This document shows, piece by piece, positions 24,638-31,962 of a stretch of DNA of 64,000 bases. Positions within the stretch are counted from its first letter, which is position 1. Each line of letters begins with the position of its first letter. Location: NCBI RefSeq assembly GCF_900086655.1, contig NZ_LT575476.1:1778503-1842502 (forward strand). The letters are read 5' to 3'. A program made the position numbers and the translations under genes. This stretch comes from Paenibacillus tuaregi. Lineage in GTDB: Bacteria; Bacillota; Bacilli; Paenibacillales; Paenibacillaceae. The notes below the pieces were generated by a model. The model was not told where the DNA came from. It searched no databases and saw only the letters and a list, made by a program, of their open reading frames with translations.

Positions 24638-24750
24638 GAATGTTCCTTCCTTTCGGGTAATCTCTGATTGTAGGTTTAGGCTACCCGAGCCGAAAGAAAA
24701 ATATGTATGTGAATGAACAGGCTGCAAAGACCGCGGTGGAGGGGATAAAG

Positions 24751-26082
24751 ATGAAAAAAATATTTGTCCTGGATACGAATGTATTGCTGCACGACCCCAA
24801 TGCGATTTTTGCCTTTGAAGAGCATGAAGTGGTTATACCTGCTGTAGTTCTGGAAGAGATTGATTCCAAGAAACGCAACCCGGAAGAGATCGGGAGGAAC
24901 GCCCGGGTGGTATCCAGATTGCTGGATGGACTAAGGGAGAAAGGGCAGCTTCATAGCGGAGTAACCTTGGATCAAGGTGGAACTTTGAAGGTGGAGCTGA
25001 ATCACAAGAGCTTTGTTAAAGTACAGGAAATGTTCGGGGAGGTCACGAATGATAACCGCATTCTTGCGGTTGCGCTGAACTATCATCTAGAGGAGCAGCA
25101 GTCGTTGAATCCCAGAGCTGTGATCCTGGTTAGCAAGGATGTGCTTGTCCGTATCAAAGCGGATGTGCTTGGGGTTCCTACGCAGGACTATCTAACCGAC
25201 CGGACTGCAGGTCCTGGTGATCTCTATTCAGGGTATTCACATATTAAGGTTCATCCTTCTATTATCGATAACTTCTACACGTACCGTTCTTTGCAGATTC
25301 ACACGCTGGGTCTGAATTTCGCCCTATACCCGCATGAGTTCGTCATTTTGAAGGATGAAATGGGAACCGGGAAATCGGCTCTGCTGAAGGTGAACGAGGA
25401 TGTTACCCAACTGGAGCCGTTGTATATGAGCAATGAGCCGGTCTGGGGCATCAGTGCCAGAAATGCACAGCAGCGCATGGCGCTTGAGCTTCTTCTAAAT
25501 GATGATATTCCTCTTGTGACGATCACAGGCAAGGCGGGAACAGGTAAGACTCTGCTCACCCTTGCCGCTGGGTTGCTCAAAATCGAGGATGAGCACAAAT
25601 ATAAAAAGCTCTTGATCGCCCGCCCGGTCGTGCCTATGGGCAAGGATATCGGTTATCTGCCAGGCGAGAAGGAAGAGAAGCTGCGGCCTTGGATGCAGCC
25701 GATTTATGACAATCTGGAGTATCTGTTCGATACCAAGAAAGCGGGTGATATTGATAAAATTCTGATGGGACTCGGCAGTATTCAGGTGGAGGCGTTAACC
25801 TACATCCGTGGCCGGTCGATCCCGGGCCAGTTCATCATTATAGATGAGGCCCAGAACTTAACCCGTCATGAAGTGAAGACGATTGTCTCGAGAGTGGGTG
25901 AGGGCAGCAAGATCGTATTGGTAGGTGATCCGGAGCAGATCGACCATCCTTACTTGGATTCGTCAAGCAATGGACTAACCTATCTGGTTGAGCGGTTCCA
26001 GAAGGAAGGCATCAGCGGACATATTACCCTTGAGAAAGGGGAACGTTCTAAGCTCGCGCAGGTGGCGGCGGATTTGCTGTAG
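24751..26082 (+). CDS. PIN-PhoH fusion ATPase (YlaK, PhoH2 type)
   Basis: A 443-residue protein. An N-terminal PIN nuclease-like domain begins MKKIFVLDTNVLLHD, with acidic residues D8, E35-E36 and a later ND and SKD. The PhoH ATPase domain follows, with Walker A GKAGTGKT at 260-267 and Walker B IIIDEAQN at 362-369. PhoH2 proteins are reported as RNA helicase/RNases. The start at 24751 follows GGTGGAGGGG; the frame runs further upstream but lacks a site. A second P-loop-like string, MGTGKSAL at about 204-211, precedes the true Walker A. Orthologue of B. subtilis YlaK by synteny. Confidence 0.92.
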   Translation: MKKIFVLDTNVLLHDPNAIFAFEEHEVVIPAVVLEEIDSKKRNPEEIGRNARVVSRLLDGLREKGQLHSGVTLDQGGTLKVELNHKSFVKVQEMFGEVTNDNRILAVALNYHLEEQQSLNPRAVILVSKDVLVRIKADVLGVPTQDYLTDRTAGPGDLYSGYSHIKVHPSIIDNFYTYRSLQIHTLGLNFALYPHEFVILKDEMGTGKSALLKVNEDVTQLEPLYMSNEPVWGISARNAQQRMALELLLNDDIPLVTITGKAGTGKTLLTLAAGLLKIEDEHKYKKLLIARPVVPMGKDIGYLPGEKEEKLRPWMQPIYDNLEYLFDTKKAGDIDKILMGLGSIQVEALTYIRGRSIPGQFIIIDEAQNLTRHEVKTIVSRVGEGSKIVLVGDPEQIDHPYLDSSSNGLTYLVERFQKEGISGHITLEKGERSKLAQVAADLL

Positions 26083-26499
26083 CGATAAGAAATTCTTGAT
26101 AACCGTTATGACCAGGATGATCCGGTTCATTGTGTGAATAGGAAGACTGAACAGCACCTTCGCTTAACGAGATGGTGCTGTTTGGGCTTGAATTTTTTGC
26201 TAAGGAAGACTGTTTTACATTAATAGGGACAAAGACGCAGGGAATTTGTTACAATACAACTATATAAAATTAACTTTAGAATTTAACCGATCTCAGCTTC
26301 GATCCCGAGTGATTCTGAAGAAGCGGAGCGTCCGCCTTGGTCTCCGAAATGTCCCTACTTTGATATCTAGTTCAAGCATTTTGGAGACAACAGGGTTGTA
26401 AGAACACTCGGCATCATCGCAGCTCCACAAAAGGGTAACCTTCACAAGTTCATTTTATATAGGAATGCAAACTTAAGGGCACGAGAGGAAGATCAGGTT
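26083..26499. other. 417-base gap between phoH and the solute-binding protein
   Basis: No coding region. It holds an imperfect terminator for phoH (AACAGCACC 26150-26158 with GGTGCTGTT 26174-26182, weak T tail), a possible promoter (GGGACA 26226, TACAAT 26250, 18-base spacer), and the folded element at 26301-26415 listed separately. The last 80 bases show only a small AAGG/CCTT hairpin and the ribosome site GAGAGGAAG before the GTG at 26500. Confidence 0.6.
26301..26415 (+). ncRNA. Candidate structured RNA or leader element (three-way junction)
   Basis: Three nested pairings are visible. The closing stem joins GATCCCGAGTGATTCT (26301-26316) to AGAACACTCGGCATC (26401-26415), about 14 pairs with one mismatch and one bulge. 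Hairpin 2 is GCGGA-GCG-TCCGC (26323-26335). Hairpin 3 joins GTCTCCGAAATG (26340-26351) to CATTTTGGAGAC (26377-26388), 12 pairs with one G-U and a 25-base loop. The strand is inferred from the downstream gene and upstream promoter. It could be a cis-regulatory leader, a small RNA or an intergenic repeat. It resembles no riboswitch class I can name. Confidence 0.45.
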
Positions 26500-27777
26500 G
26501 TGAAGCTAAGAAACCAATGGGTGCTTTTTGCTGTTCTGCTGCTTGCCTTGATCAGCTTGTCACCGGGTGAGGAGTCTGCACTGACCCAGCAAGAGCGGCA
26601 GGGGGGAACTGGCTTTGTGCCTCAGCCTAAGCAGAAGGCGGAGAAGGATACGGGGAGCATCCGGGTTGCGGTCTCGATGGAGCCTGAGGAATTCGACCGG
26701 CTGAATAAGTTGAATGAGCAGTTTATGATAAAGCACCAGTTGGAAGTGGAGCTTGTAAATATCGAAGAGAAAGAGGCTTATCAGACTTATAAAACCAGCC
26801 TGGAGCTGGGAGAGGCCCCGGATGTCCTGCTGCTGGATAATGCCTGGGTCAGGGAATTTGCCTCCAGAGGATATCTTCTGCCGGTGGAATCTTATTATTC
26901 TGGCCAGGCAGGAGTAGATTCGCTGAGTACTTCACTTAATCAGAATACGTGGAACGGGTACCTTTGGGGTGTTCCCAAGGATCACGATCCTTACGTGATC
27001 ATTTATTCGCCAGGCCGGCTTCAGGAACTGGGATTCAAACAGCTTCCCCAGACTCAGGCTGAGTGGGCCGAGCTTGCAAGCAGGTTCAAGAAGCGTAATC
27101 AGACCGCGGATTGGGTAGCGCTGAATATGAGTGATCCCTATGCGGATCTCTCTCTTTTGTGGCGTATGGGTCTGAGTATGAACTCCAAGAAGGATGAGGA
27201 TTTTCATCTAACACCTGGCATGAAAAGCGCCTTCTCCCATGTGGCCGAGTTCCGAAACCGCTTTTTTCCAGCAGCGGACAACCAGGCGGCCAGAGATCAG
27301 ATTTGGGACAAAATGGAGCGCGGGGAAATCTTGCTGTATGTAACCCCGGCTTCCACTTTTGATGCGGACGACAATCCTTCGCTCAAGCTTGAGTTCCCCT
27401 CGTCAGCTGATGGAGTCCGAATGCTCTGGCTGAAAGGCAGGAGTTATAGCTTGACCGCCCAAAGCCAGCACATTAAGACCGCAGGGGCATGGATTACTGT
27501 GATGACCTCCCCGGAGCAGCAAATCTCATCTTATAAAGAAGGAAACAAGCTTCCTGCAATGAAGGAGCTGTATCAGGATACCAGATTAAAGGAGCTGCAG
27601 GCATGGCTTAATGCTATTCAGAACCGGGGCAAATCCGGCGCGCTGCCGGTTGATGCGAAGCTTCCTGAACTTTTATCACAGTTCTCGGCTGAGGCTTCGG
27701 CTTATTTAAATGGTACGGGAAAGATGGAGTCTTTCATGGCTTCATTTACAAAATTGAACCATGCAGCTCGCCCTTAA
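26500..27777 (+). CDS. Orphan extracellular solute-binding protein (family 1)
   Basis: A 425-residue protein starting at GTG 26500. The N-terminus MKLRNQWVLFAVLLLALISL is a signal or anchor sequence without a lipobox cysteine, unusual for Gram-positive binding proteins. The mature part has the family 1 fold: SIRVAVSMEPEEF near 53, APDVLLLDN near 106, YLWGVPKDHDPYVIIYS near 148-164, and TAGAWITVMTSPEQQ near 326. Related proteins bind sugars for ABC importers. No permease or ATPase lies nearby, so the partner is elsewhere or the protein has another role, for example in sensing. It ends convergently with the next gene inside a shared terminator. Confidence 0.85.
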   Translation: MKLRNQWVLFAVLLLALISLSPGEESALTQQERQGGTGFVPQPKQKAEKDTGSIRVAVSMEPEEFDRLNKLNEQFMIKHQLEVELVNIEEKEAYQTYKTSLELGEAPDVLLLDNAWVREFASRGYLLPVESYYSGQAGVDSLSTSLNQNTWNGYLWGVPKDHDPYVIIYSPGRLQELGFKQLPQTQAEWAELASRFKKRNQTADWVALNMSDPYADLSLLWRMGLSMNSKKDEDFHLTPGMKSAFSHVAEFRNRFFPAADNQAARDQIWDKMERGEILLYVTPASTFDADDNPSLKLEFPSSADGVRMLWLKGRSYSLTAQSQHIKTAGAWITVMTSPEQQISSYKEGNKLPAMKELYQDTRLKELQAWLNAIQNRGKSGALPVDAKLPELLSQFSAEASAYLNGTGKMESFMASFTKLNHAARP

Positions 27778-27790
27778 AGGGCGAGCTTTA
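27764..27790. terminator. Shared bidirectional terminator holding two stop codons
   Basis: AGCTCGCCCTT (27765-27775) and AAGGGCGAGCT (27777-27787) form an 11-bp stem. The plus-strand stop (27775-27777) and the minus-strand stop (27774-27776) both lie in the TTAA at its centre. Confidence 0.8.
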
Positions 27791-28850
27791 ATTTTATAGT
27801 CATGACCCCAGGCTTCAGGGAGACTTCGGTTGCCTCAACAAGCGGAATGATCAGCTTCGGATAGAAGCCAAGGTCAAAATCCTCTTCAAGCTCACGGCAG
27901 GTTGTATCCGGCAGCACAAGGCCATTGAATACAAGCTTGTCCACATGGAACTGGATAGAATTCTGAGGTTCATTCTCTATGGTATAGTGGCCTTCCACCC
28001 GCAGCTGCAGCGAGTCGCGCTTCCCTTCGGCAATAATCTTCCCGTCCTCAAATGAAAAGGCAAACTGATTGAATAGCTCATCTTTGGATCTCAGGAAAGT
28101 ATTCAAATCTTCCTGCTTAATCGTAATCGTATAGTTGGTCCCCGAGGCAGTGATTTGGTTTCCGTTCTCCTTTAGAAAATCCGGAAGGTCTGTCATAGCA
28201 GAGGCTAGAGCTTTGAAATGACGCCTCACTTCATATAAGCCCACGTTGTTCCAATAGGCACTCATTTCGGCAATCAGAGCTTTCAATCTCTCGGCATCCG
28301 AACGGCCCTTAAGCGATCCGTCAATGCTGGCCTGAAGCTTCTGGACACGTTCACGCTGGGTTAGAAGATTAGCCTTCAGCTCGGCCAGCTCAGCAAGCGC
28401 CTGGTCTTTCTGGGTTCTGGTCTGAGCAAGGCTGCGGTAGGCATTCTGATAGTCGGTTAGAATGTCGTGGTCCCTTTCAAATATCATATCCATATAATCA
28501 AGAATAGAAATAAAATGGCTGATGCTTTCCGCGGAGAGCAGGGCTGCGAACAAATCTTCTCTTTCCCCCATATAATAGGCGCGAATACGCTCGTCAGTCT
28601 GGGACTGGCTTTCTGTGATCTGAAGCTGTTTGGACTGAAGCTCCTGATCGAGGACTTGCAGATCCAGCTCAGTCTGATGCTGCTGCTCCTCAGTCTTGCT
28701 GATTTCCCGGTCAATTTCCACGATCGAAAGACTTTTCTCCAGAATCTTCTGAGTTTCTTCAGACAAAGGCTCGGCAAGGACAGGATAGGAAAGGATGACA
28801 GCGGAGAAGAACACAGCCAGGCTGCTGCAGATAATAAAACGGCGTAACAA
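27774..28850 (-). CDS. Exported coiled-coil protein, PcsB/CwlO-like N-terminus
   Basis: A 358-residue protein. I place the start at a TTG (28850), because AAGGAGAGG lies 6 bases before it on the minus strand and the product then begins with a compact signal peptide ending near VLA-EPL. The frame extends to an ATG at 28886 that has no site. Residues about 30-200 form a long coiled coil with a segment (YMGEREDLFAALLSAESISH) like the CwlO/PcsB coiled-coil domain. There is no NlpC/P60 or CHAP hydrolase domain; the C-terminal 160 residues are beta-rich and unrecognised. It may regulate wall hydrolases, but that is inference. Confidence 0.78.
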   Translation of the reverse strand: MLRRFIICSSLAVFFSAVILSYPVLAEPLSEETQKILEKSLSIVEIDREISKTEEQQHQTELDLQVLDQELQSKQLQITESQSQTDERIRAYYMGEREDLFAALLSAESISHFISILDYMDMIFERDHDILTDYQNAYRSLAQTRTQKDQALAELAELKANLLTQRERVQKLQASIDGSLKGRSDAERLKALIAEMSAYWNNVGLYEVRRHFKALASAMTDLPDFLKENGNQITASGTNYTITIKQEDLNTFLRSKDELFNQFAFSFEDGKIIAEGKRDSLQLRVEGHYTIENEPQNSIQFHVDKLVFNGLVLPDTTCRELEEDFDLGFYPKLIIPLVEATEVSLKPGVMTIKLKLAL

Positions 28851-28963
28851 TGGGATCCTCTCCTTAGTATACTGTATCAAGGTCATTTCATTGGTTCAGA
28901 ATCTATATGTAAAAGCATATAAGATTATATGTCTGAGCACCCTGAAATAGGCTTGGTAGGGCT

Positions 28964-29000
28964 AAAAAAAGGTGACCCGGCCGCAGCCGAATCACCTTTA
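28964..29000 (-). terminator. Terminator for the DUF2626 gene
   Basis: Read on the minus strand, AAAGGTGA pairs with TCACCTTT and a run of T follows. Confidence 0.8.
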
Positions 29001-29024
29001 GATGATCTTAGAGGCATAGCCGAT

Positions 29025-29261
29025 TTACAGCGGCAAGCCCATTTTAAATACCGTCCAATAGCTGAAGCCGGTAAATGTGACGATCATGTATCCCCAGAAC
29101 AGCAGGATATACGTTCTTTCCGTAAATTTCAAATATCCGAAAATGACGAAAAAAGCAGTCTGCAAGAAGAATAGCAGGGCCATTTCGATCAAGTTCCCGG
29201 CGTAAGCCATAAGCCCGATGGCTAATGTGAAGAAACCAAGCACCCGGAACATGCGTGCCAT
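29025..29261 (-). CDS. DUF2626 small membrane protein (YqgY-like)
   Basis: A 78-residue protein with three hydrophobic segments. MARMFRVLGF, then FLQTAFFVIFGYLKFTERTY, matches B. subtilis YqgY (DUF2626) as I remember it, in length and in the FTERTYI turn. The function is unknown. GAGAGGGGGA lies just before the ATG on the minus strand. It has its own strong promoter (29312-29340) and terminator, so it is monocistronic. Confidence 0.78.
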   Translation of the reverse strand: MARMFRVLGFFTLAIGLMAYAGNLIEMALLFFLQTAFFVIFGYLKFTERTYILLFWGYMIVTFTGFSYWTVFKMGLPL

Positions 29262-29311
29262 GATTAATCCCCCTCTCGTATGTATGTAAGCGACCTCATT
29301 TTTCTAAATAC

Positions 29312-29340
29312 ATTATAACGAAATTGGTGGGGTGTGTAAA
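29312..29340 (-). promoter_or_regulatory. Sigma-A promoter for the DUF2626 gene
   Basis: On the minus strand TTTACA (29340-29335) and a perfect TATAAT (29317-29312) are 17 bases apart. Confidence 0.8.
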
Positions 29341-29381
29341 CGAGAAACCAGAAATAAGAGGATCGTTTTCGGAGCTTAGAG

Positions 29382-29411
29382 GTATGACGAGCTAGATTTT
29401 TGGAAATACAT
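29382..29411 (+). promoter_or_regulatory. Candidate sigma-F-type promoter for rsfA
   Basis: GTATG (29382-29386), 15 bases, then GGAAATACAT (29402-29411). Compared with the recalled sigma-F consensus (GYWTA-N15-GGNRANANTW) there is one mismatch in each element. B. subtilis rsfA is a forespore gene, which fits. Confidence 0.35.
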
Positions 29412-29550
29412 TTTAGTATCAAATAGATTCTATGAACTCTAAGAGAGGCATAGGAATGGATTAAGCAGCTTTTTTACCTTATTCAGGCCGCCGGACTACC
29501 GGTTTATGAAGACGGTTATATTAGGATGTCGTTAGGAGGGTTTGTATCGC

Positions 29551-30204
29551 ATGACAGCAGTAAGACAAGACGCATGGAGTGCAGAGGATGACCTAATATT
29601 GGCTGAGGTCACACTACGCCATATCCGTGAAGGAAGCACACAGCTGACTGCTTTTGAAGAAGTTGGGGAGAAAATCTCGAGAACACCGGCTGCTTGCGGG
29701 TTTAGATGGAACAGCTGCGTCCGCAAGAAATACGAGGCCGCTATTCAGATTGCCAAAGCCCAGCGCCAGAAGAGAAACTATCTTAAGAAACAAGCTCCGC
29801 TGGTAGGCTCAGGCACTATGGCATCGCTTGCTTCCGTAGATTTGGAAGAGGGATTGTACAAAAATGAAGGGGTTTCCGAAGAAACGATATCCATTGATGC
29901 GGTAATCCGCTTTTTGCGCCAATGGAAAAATACGATTCAGGACAGCGGTCGTCATTTAAGATCCTTAGAAAAGAAAATCAGGGATAAGGAAGAAGAGATT
30001 TCTGCATTAAGAGAAGAGAACCGCAGATTATCCATGCAGGTGAATGAGGTCCAAACCGACTACAGAGTTGTAAATGATGATTACAAAGCGCTAATTCAGA
30101 TTATGGACCGGGCACGCCGGCTTGCCTTCTTGAACGAAGAGGATGAGGAGTCAAAATCCCGGTTTAAGATGGATGCTAACGGAAACCTGGAACGAATTGA
30201 ATAG
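29551..30204 (+). CDS. rsfA: Prespore-specific transcription regulator RsfA
   Basis: A 217-residue protein. Residues 1-60 form a Myb/SANT-like DNA-binding domain (QDAWSAEDDLILAEV, TPAACGFRWNSCVRK). The middle is basic and flexible. Residues about 125-190 form a coiled coil (LRSLEKKIRDKEEEISALRE). This is the plan of B. subtilis RsfA, which tunes part of the sigma-F regulon in the forespore. ATG 29551 is preceded by GTTAGGAGGG; the frame's earlier TTG at 29542 abuts that site and is rejected. A terminator follows. Confidence 0.9.
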   Translation: MTAVRQDAWSAEDDLILAEVTLRHIREGSTQLTAFEEVGEKISRTPAACGFRWNSCVRKKYEAAIQIAKAQRQKRNYLKKQAPLVGSGTMASLASVDLEEGLYKNEGVSEETISIDAVIRFLRQWKNTIQDSGRHLRSLEKKIRDKEEEISALREENRRLSMQVNEVQTDYRVVNDDYKALIQIMDRARRLAFLNEEDEESKSRFKMDANGNLERIE

Positions 30205-30221
30205 GATTTGTACAAAACAAG

Positions 30222-30250
30222 ATTCCCGTCCAGAAGGACGGGGATTTTTT
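30222..30250 (+). terminator. Intrinsic terminator after rsfA
   Basis: ATTCCCGTCC pairs with GGACGGGGAT around AGAA, followed by a T run. Confidence 0.88.
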
Positions 30251-30323
30251 GTGATGCGGTGTAATGTCCTGATTTGGTATAAAGAGTATAGGAGAAAATA
30301 AGGGCGAAAGGAGCTTGAGGAGC

Positions 30324-31274
30324 ATGAGAGTTGACATTATAGGAACAGGGGCGTTAGGGATGTTGTTTGGGGCTGCGCTGTGCTCGGCCGGGGTACAGGT
30401 TCGCTTCTGGACACGGGGAGAAGGACAGGCAGAGGCTTTGCGCAGAGAGGGTGTGAGACTTCAAACGGCTGAGGGTGCGGAGACCTTGATCCCGCCTGGC
30501 CGGTTTCATGTGGGTGTCAGCAGCTCAATGGAATTATATGATCCAGATGAGGGCGGCTGGCCGGATTGGCTGTTTGTCACAACCAAACAGAGGCATATGA
30601 ATGAGCAGCTCTTCGCACGAATTAAAGCACTGAAAGGGCCAAAGACGGGCATTATTTGTTTCCAAAATGGAGTCGGGCACGTACAGCAGCTAAGTGAGGC
30701 GCTTGGGGGAGAGCAGGTACTGGCTGCCTTGACGACGGAAGGGGCATGCCGAACCGGTTATGGCACCGTCGTCCGTGCGGGGAAAGGGCAGACACGGATC
30801 GGGCTTCCTGGTGGACAACCTATGTCAGATTGCCTGCGGGAATCGGCTGAAATTTTGGTTGGAAGGCTGACCGCGGCAGGAATTCCTGCGGTATTGTCGA
30901 ATGACATCGATAAGGAAATTTTTCGCAAGCTGCTGATTAATGCTGCTATTAATCCGCTTACCGCAATTTGGAGAGTTCCTAATGGGGAGCTTCTCGCTAC
31001 GGAGATGAGGAGAGGCCTCCTTCTGAGCCTGGTTCGTGAGACCTTGAGAATATATGACGAATATGGGATTCAATATGATCCAGACATGGAGGAGCAGGTG
31101 CTGGGGGTGTGCAGGTCCACATCAAGCAATACGTCTTCCATGCTTAAGGACGTTCTGTCCGGGGAGATTACGGAGATTGATCAGATCAACGGCTATCTGG
31201 TGAAGCTGGCACAAGCGAGGGGAATACAGGCTCCAACGCTTGAGCTTGTCTGGCGGTTGGTCTCGGCAATGTAA
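30324..31274 (+). CDS. panE: 2-dehydropantoate 2-reductase (PanE/ApbA family)
   Basis: A 316-residue NADPH-dependent reductase. It begins MRVDIIGTGALGMLFG with the dinucleotide motif GTGALG at 7-12. TTKQRH near 87, FQNGVGH near 114 and FRKLLINAAINPLTAIW near 204-220 are the family motifs, the last holding the catalytic lysine. The known reaction is ketopantoate to pantoate in coenzyme A synthesis. B. subtilis carries a paralogue (ylbQ) in this same position before the division cluster, so the physiological substrate could differ. ATG 30324 follows GAGGAG. Confidence 0.87.
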   Translation: MRVDIIGTGALGMLFGAALCSAGVQVRFWTRGEGQAEALRREGVRLQTAEGAETLIPPGRFHVGVSSSMELYDPDEGGWPDWLFVTTKQRHMNEQLFARIKALKGPKTGIICFQNGVGHVQQLSEALGGEQVLAALTTEGACRTGYGTVVRAGKGQTRIGLPGGQPMSDCLRESAEILVGRLTAAGIPAVLSNDIDKEIFRKLLINAAINPLTAIWRVPNGELLATEMRRGLLLSLVRETLRIYDEYGIQYDPDMEEQVLGVCRSTSSNTSSMLKDVLSGEITEIDQINGYLVKLAQARGIQAPTLELVWRLVSAM

Positions 31275-31348
31275 TTGTAATTGTAATTGACAGCTGCGCC
31301 GGACCTTCCTCCATAAAGCCTGGCTAAATTATCCGGGAGGTGTAAAGC

Positions 31349-31738
31349 ATGAACATTCTGCTTGCTCCGTTTATATTTTTTAGTGTGATGCCGGTGATTC
31401 CATTTCTGCTGGTATTCTTTATTCACTATTTAAGCAGTGGTAAGAGAAACAAGAAGAAGTCCCTGCTTCTTGCGGTGGATGTGACCACCGTGTTTTTGAT
31501 TTTCTCCGTATCCGCGTTGTTTAACCAGATATTTGCCTCCGGATTCGGCTTTTACCTGATCGTTCTTGTTCTGCTCATTGTCGGTGGACTTATTGGAGGG
31601 GCCCAGAACCGGATGAAGGGTCAGGTGGATATGAGAAGGCTGCTGAGGGCGGTCTGGCGGTTGGCTTTTCTTGGTACAGGCTTGAGTTATGTTGTTTTTA
31701 TGATTGTTGGTTTTTTTCCATACATATTAGGTGTGTAA
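31349..31738 (+). CDS. DUF3397 membrane protein (YllA-like)
   Basis: A 129-residue protein with four transmembrane helices and a positively charged loop (SSGKRNKKKS) after the first pair. Position before bshC and mraZ and length fit B. subtilis YllA (DUF3397). Its role is unknown. CGGGAGGTG precedes the ATG at 31349. A TAATTG triplet repeat occurs in the gap after panE and spans that gene's stop. A terminator at 31827 separates it from the opp operon. Confidence 0.8.
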   Translation: MNILLAPFIFFSVMPVIPFLLVFFIHYLSSGKRNKKKSLLLAVDVTTVFLIFSVSALFNQIFASGFGFYLIVLVLLIVGGLIGGAQNRMKGQVDMRRLLRAVWRLAFLGTGLSYVVFMIVGFFPYILGV

Positions 31739-31826
31739 GTAAGACATAATCTATATAGGTGTAAATGCAAAACTGGAAGTAAAGTCCATTTTTTACAATT
31801 CAAAAATGAATAAAATTACCTAAATT

Positions 31827-31859
31827 AAAGCATATCCAAATCGATATGCTTTTTTTGTT
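31827..31859 (+). terminator. Intrinsic terminator before oppA
   Basis: AAAGCATATC (31827-31836) pairs with GATATGCTTT (31843-31852), followed by T residues. Confidence 0.88.
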
Positions 31860-31962
31860 TTCTTTAAACCCCAATTCTCAAGAAGCAATTACCAATATGA
31901 TTTTTTGACCTGTGGTTGTATAATCGAGAACACAACACCAACGAAGTAAGGGAGACAGCTAG

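Noticed and set aside
31268-31290. TAATTG triplicate after panE as a regulatory repeat
   Set aside because: Three short units overlapping a stop codon are within what chance produces.
31905-31924. TTGACC plus TATAAT before oppA as a complete promoter
   Set aside because: The spacer is only 8 bases; the TATAAT may still serve as a -10 with another, unseen -35.
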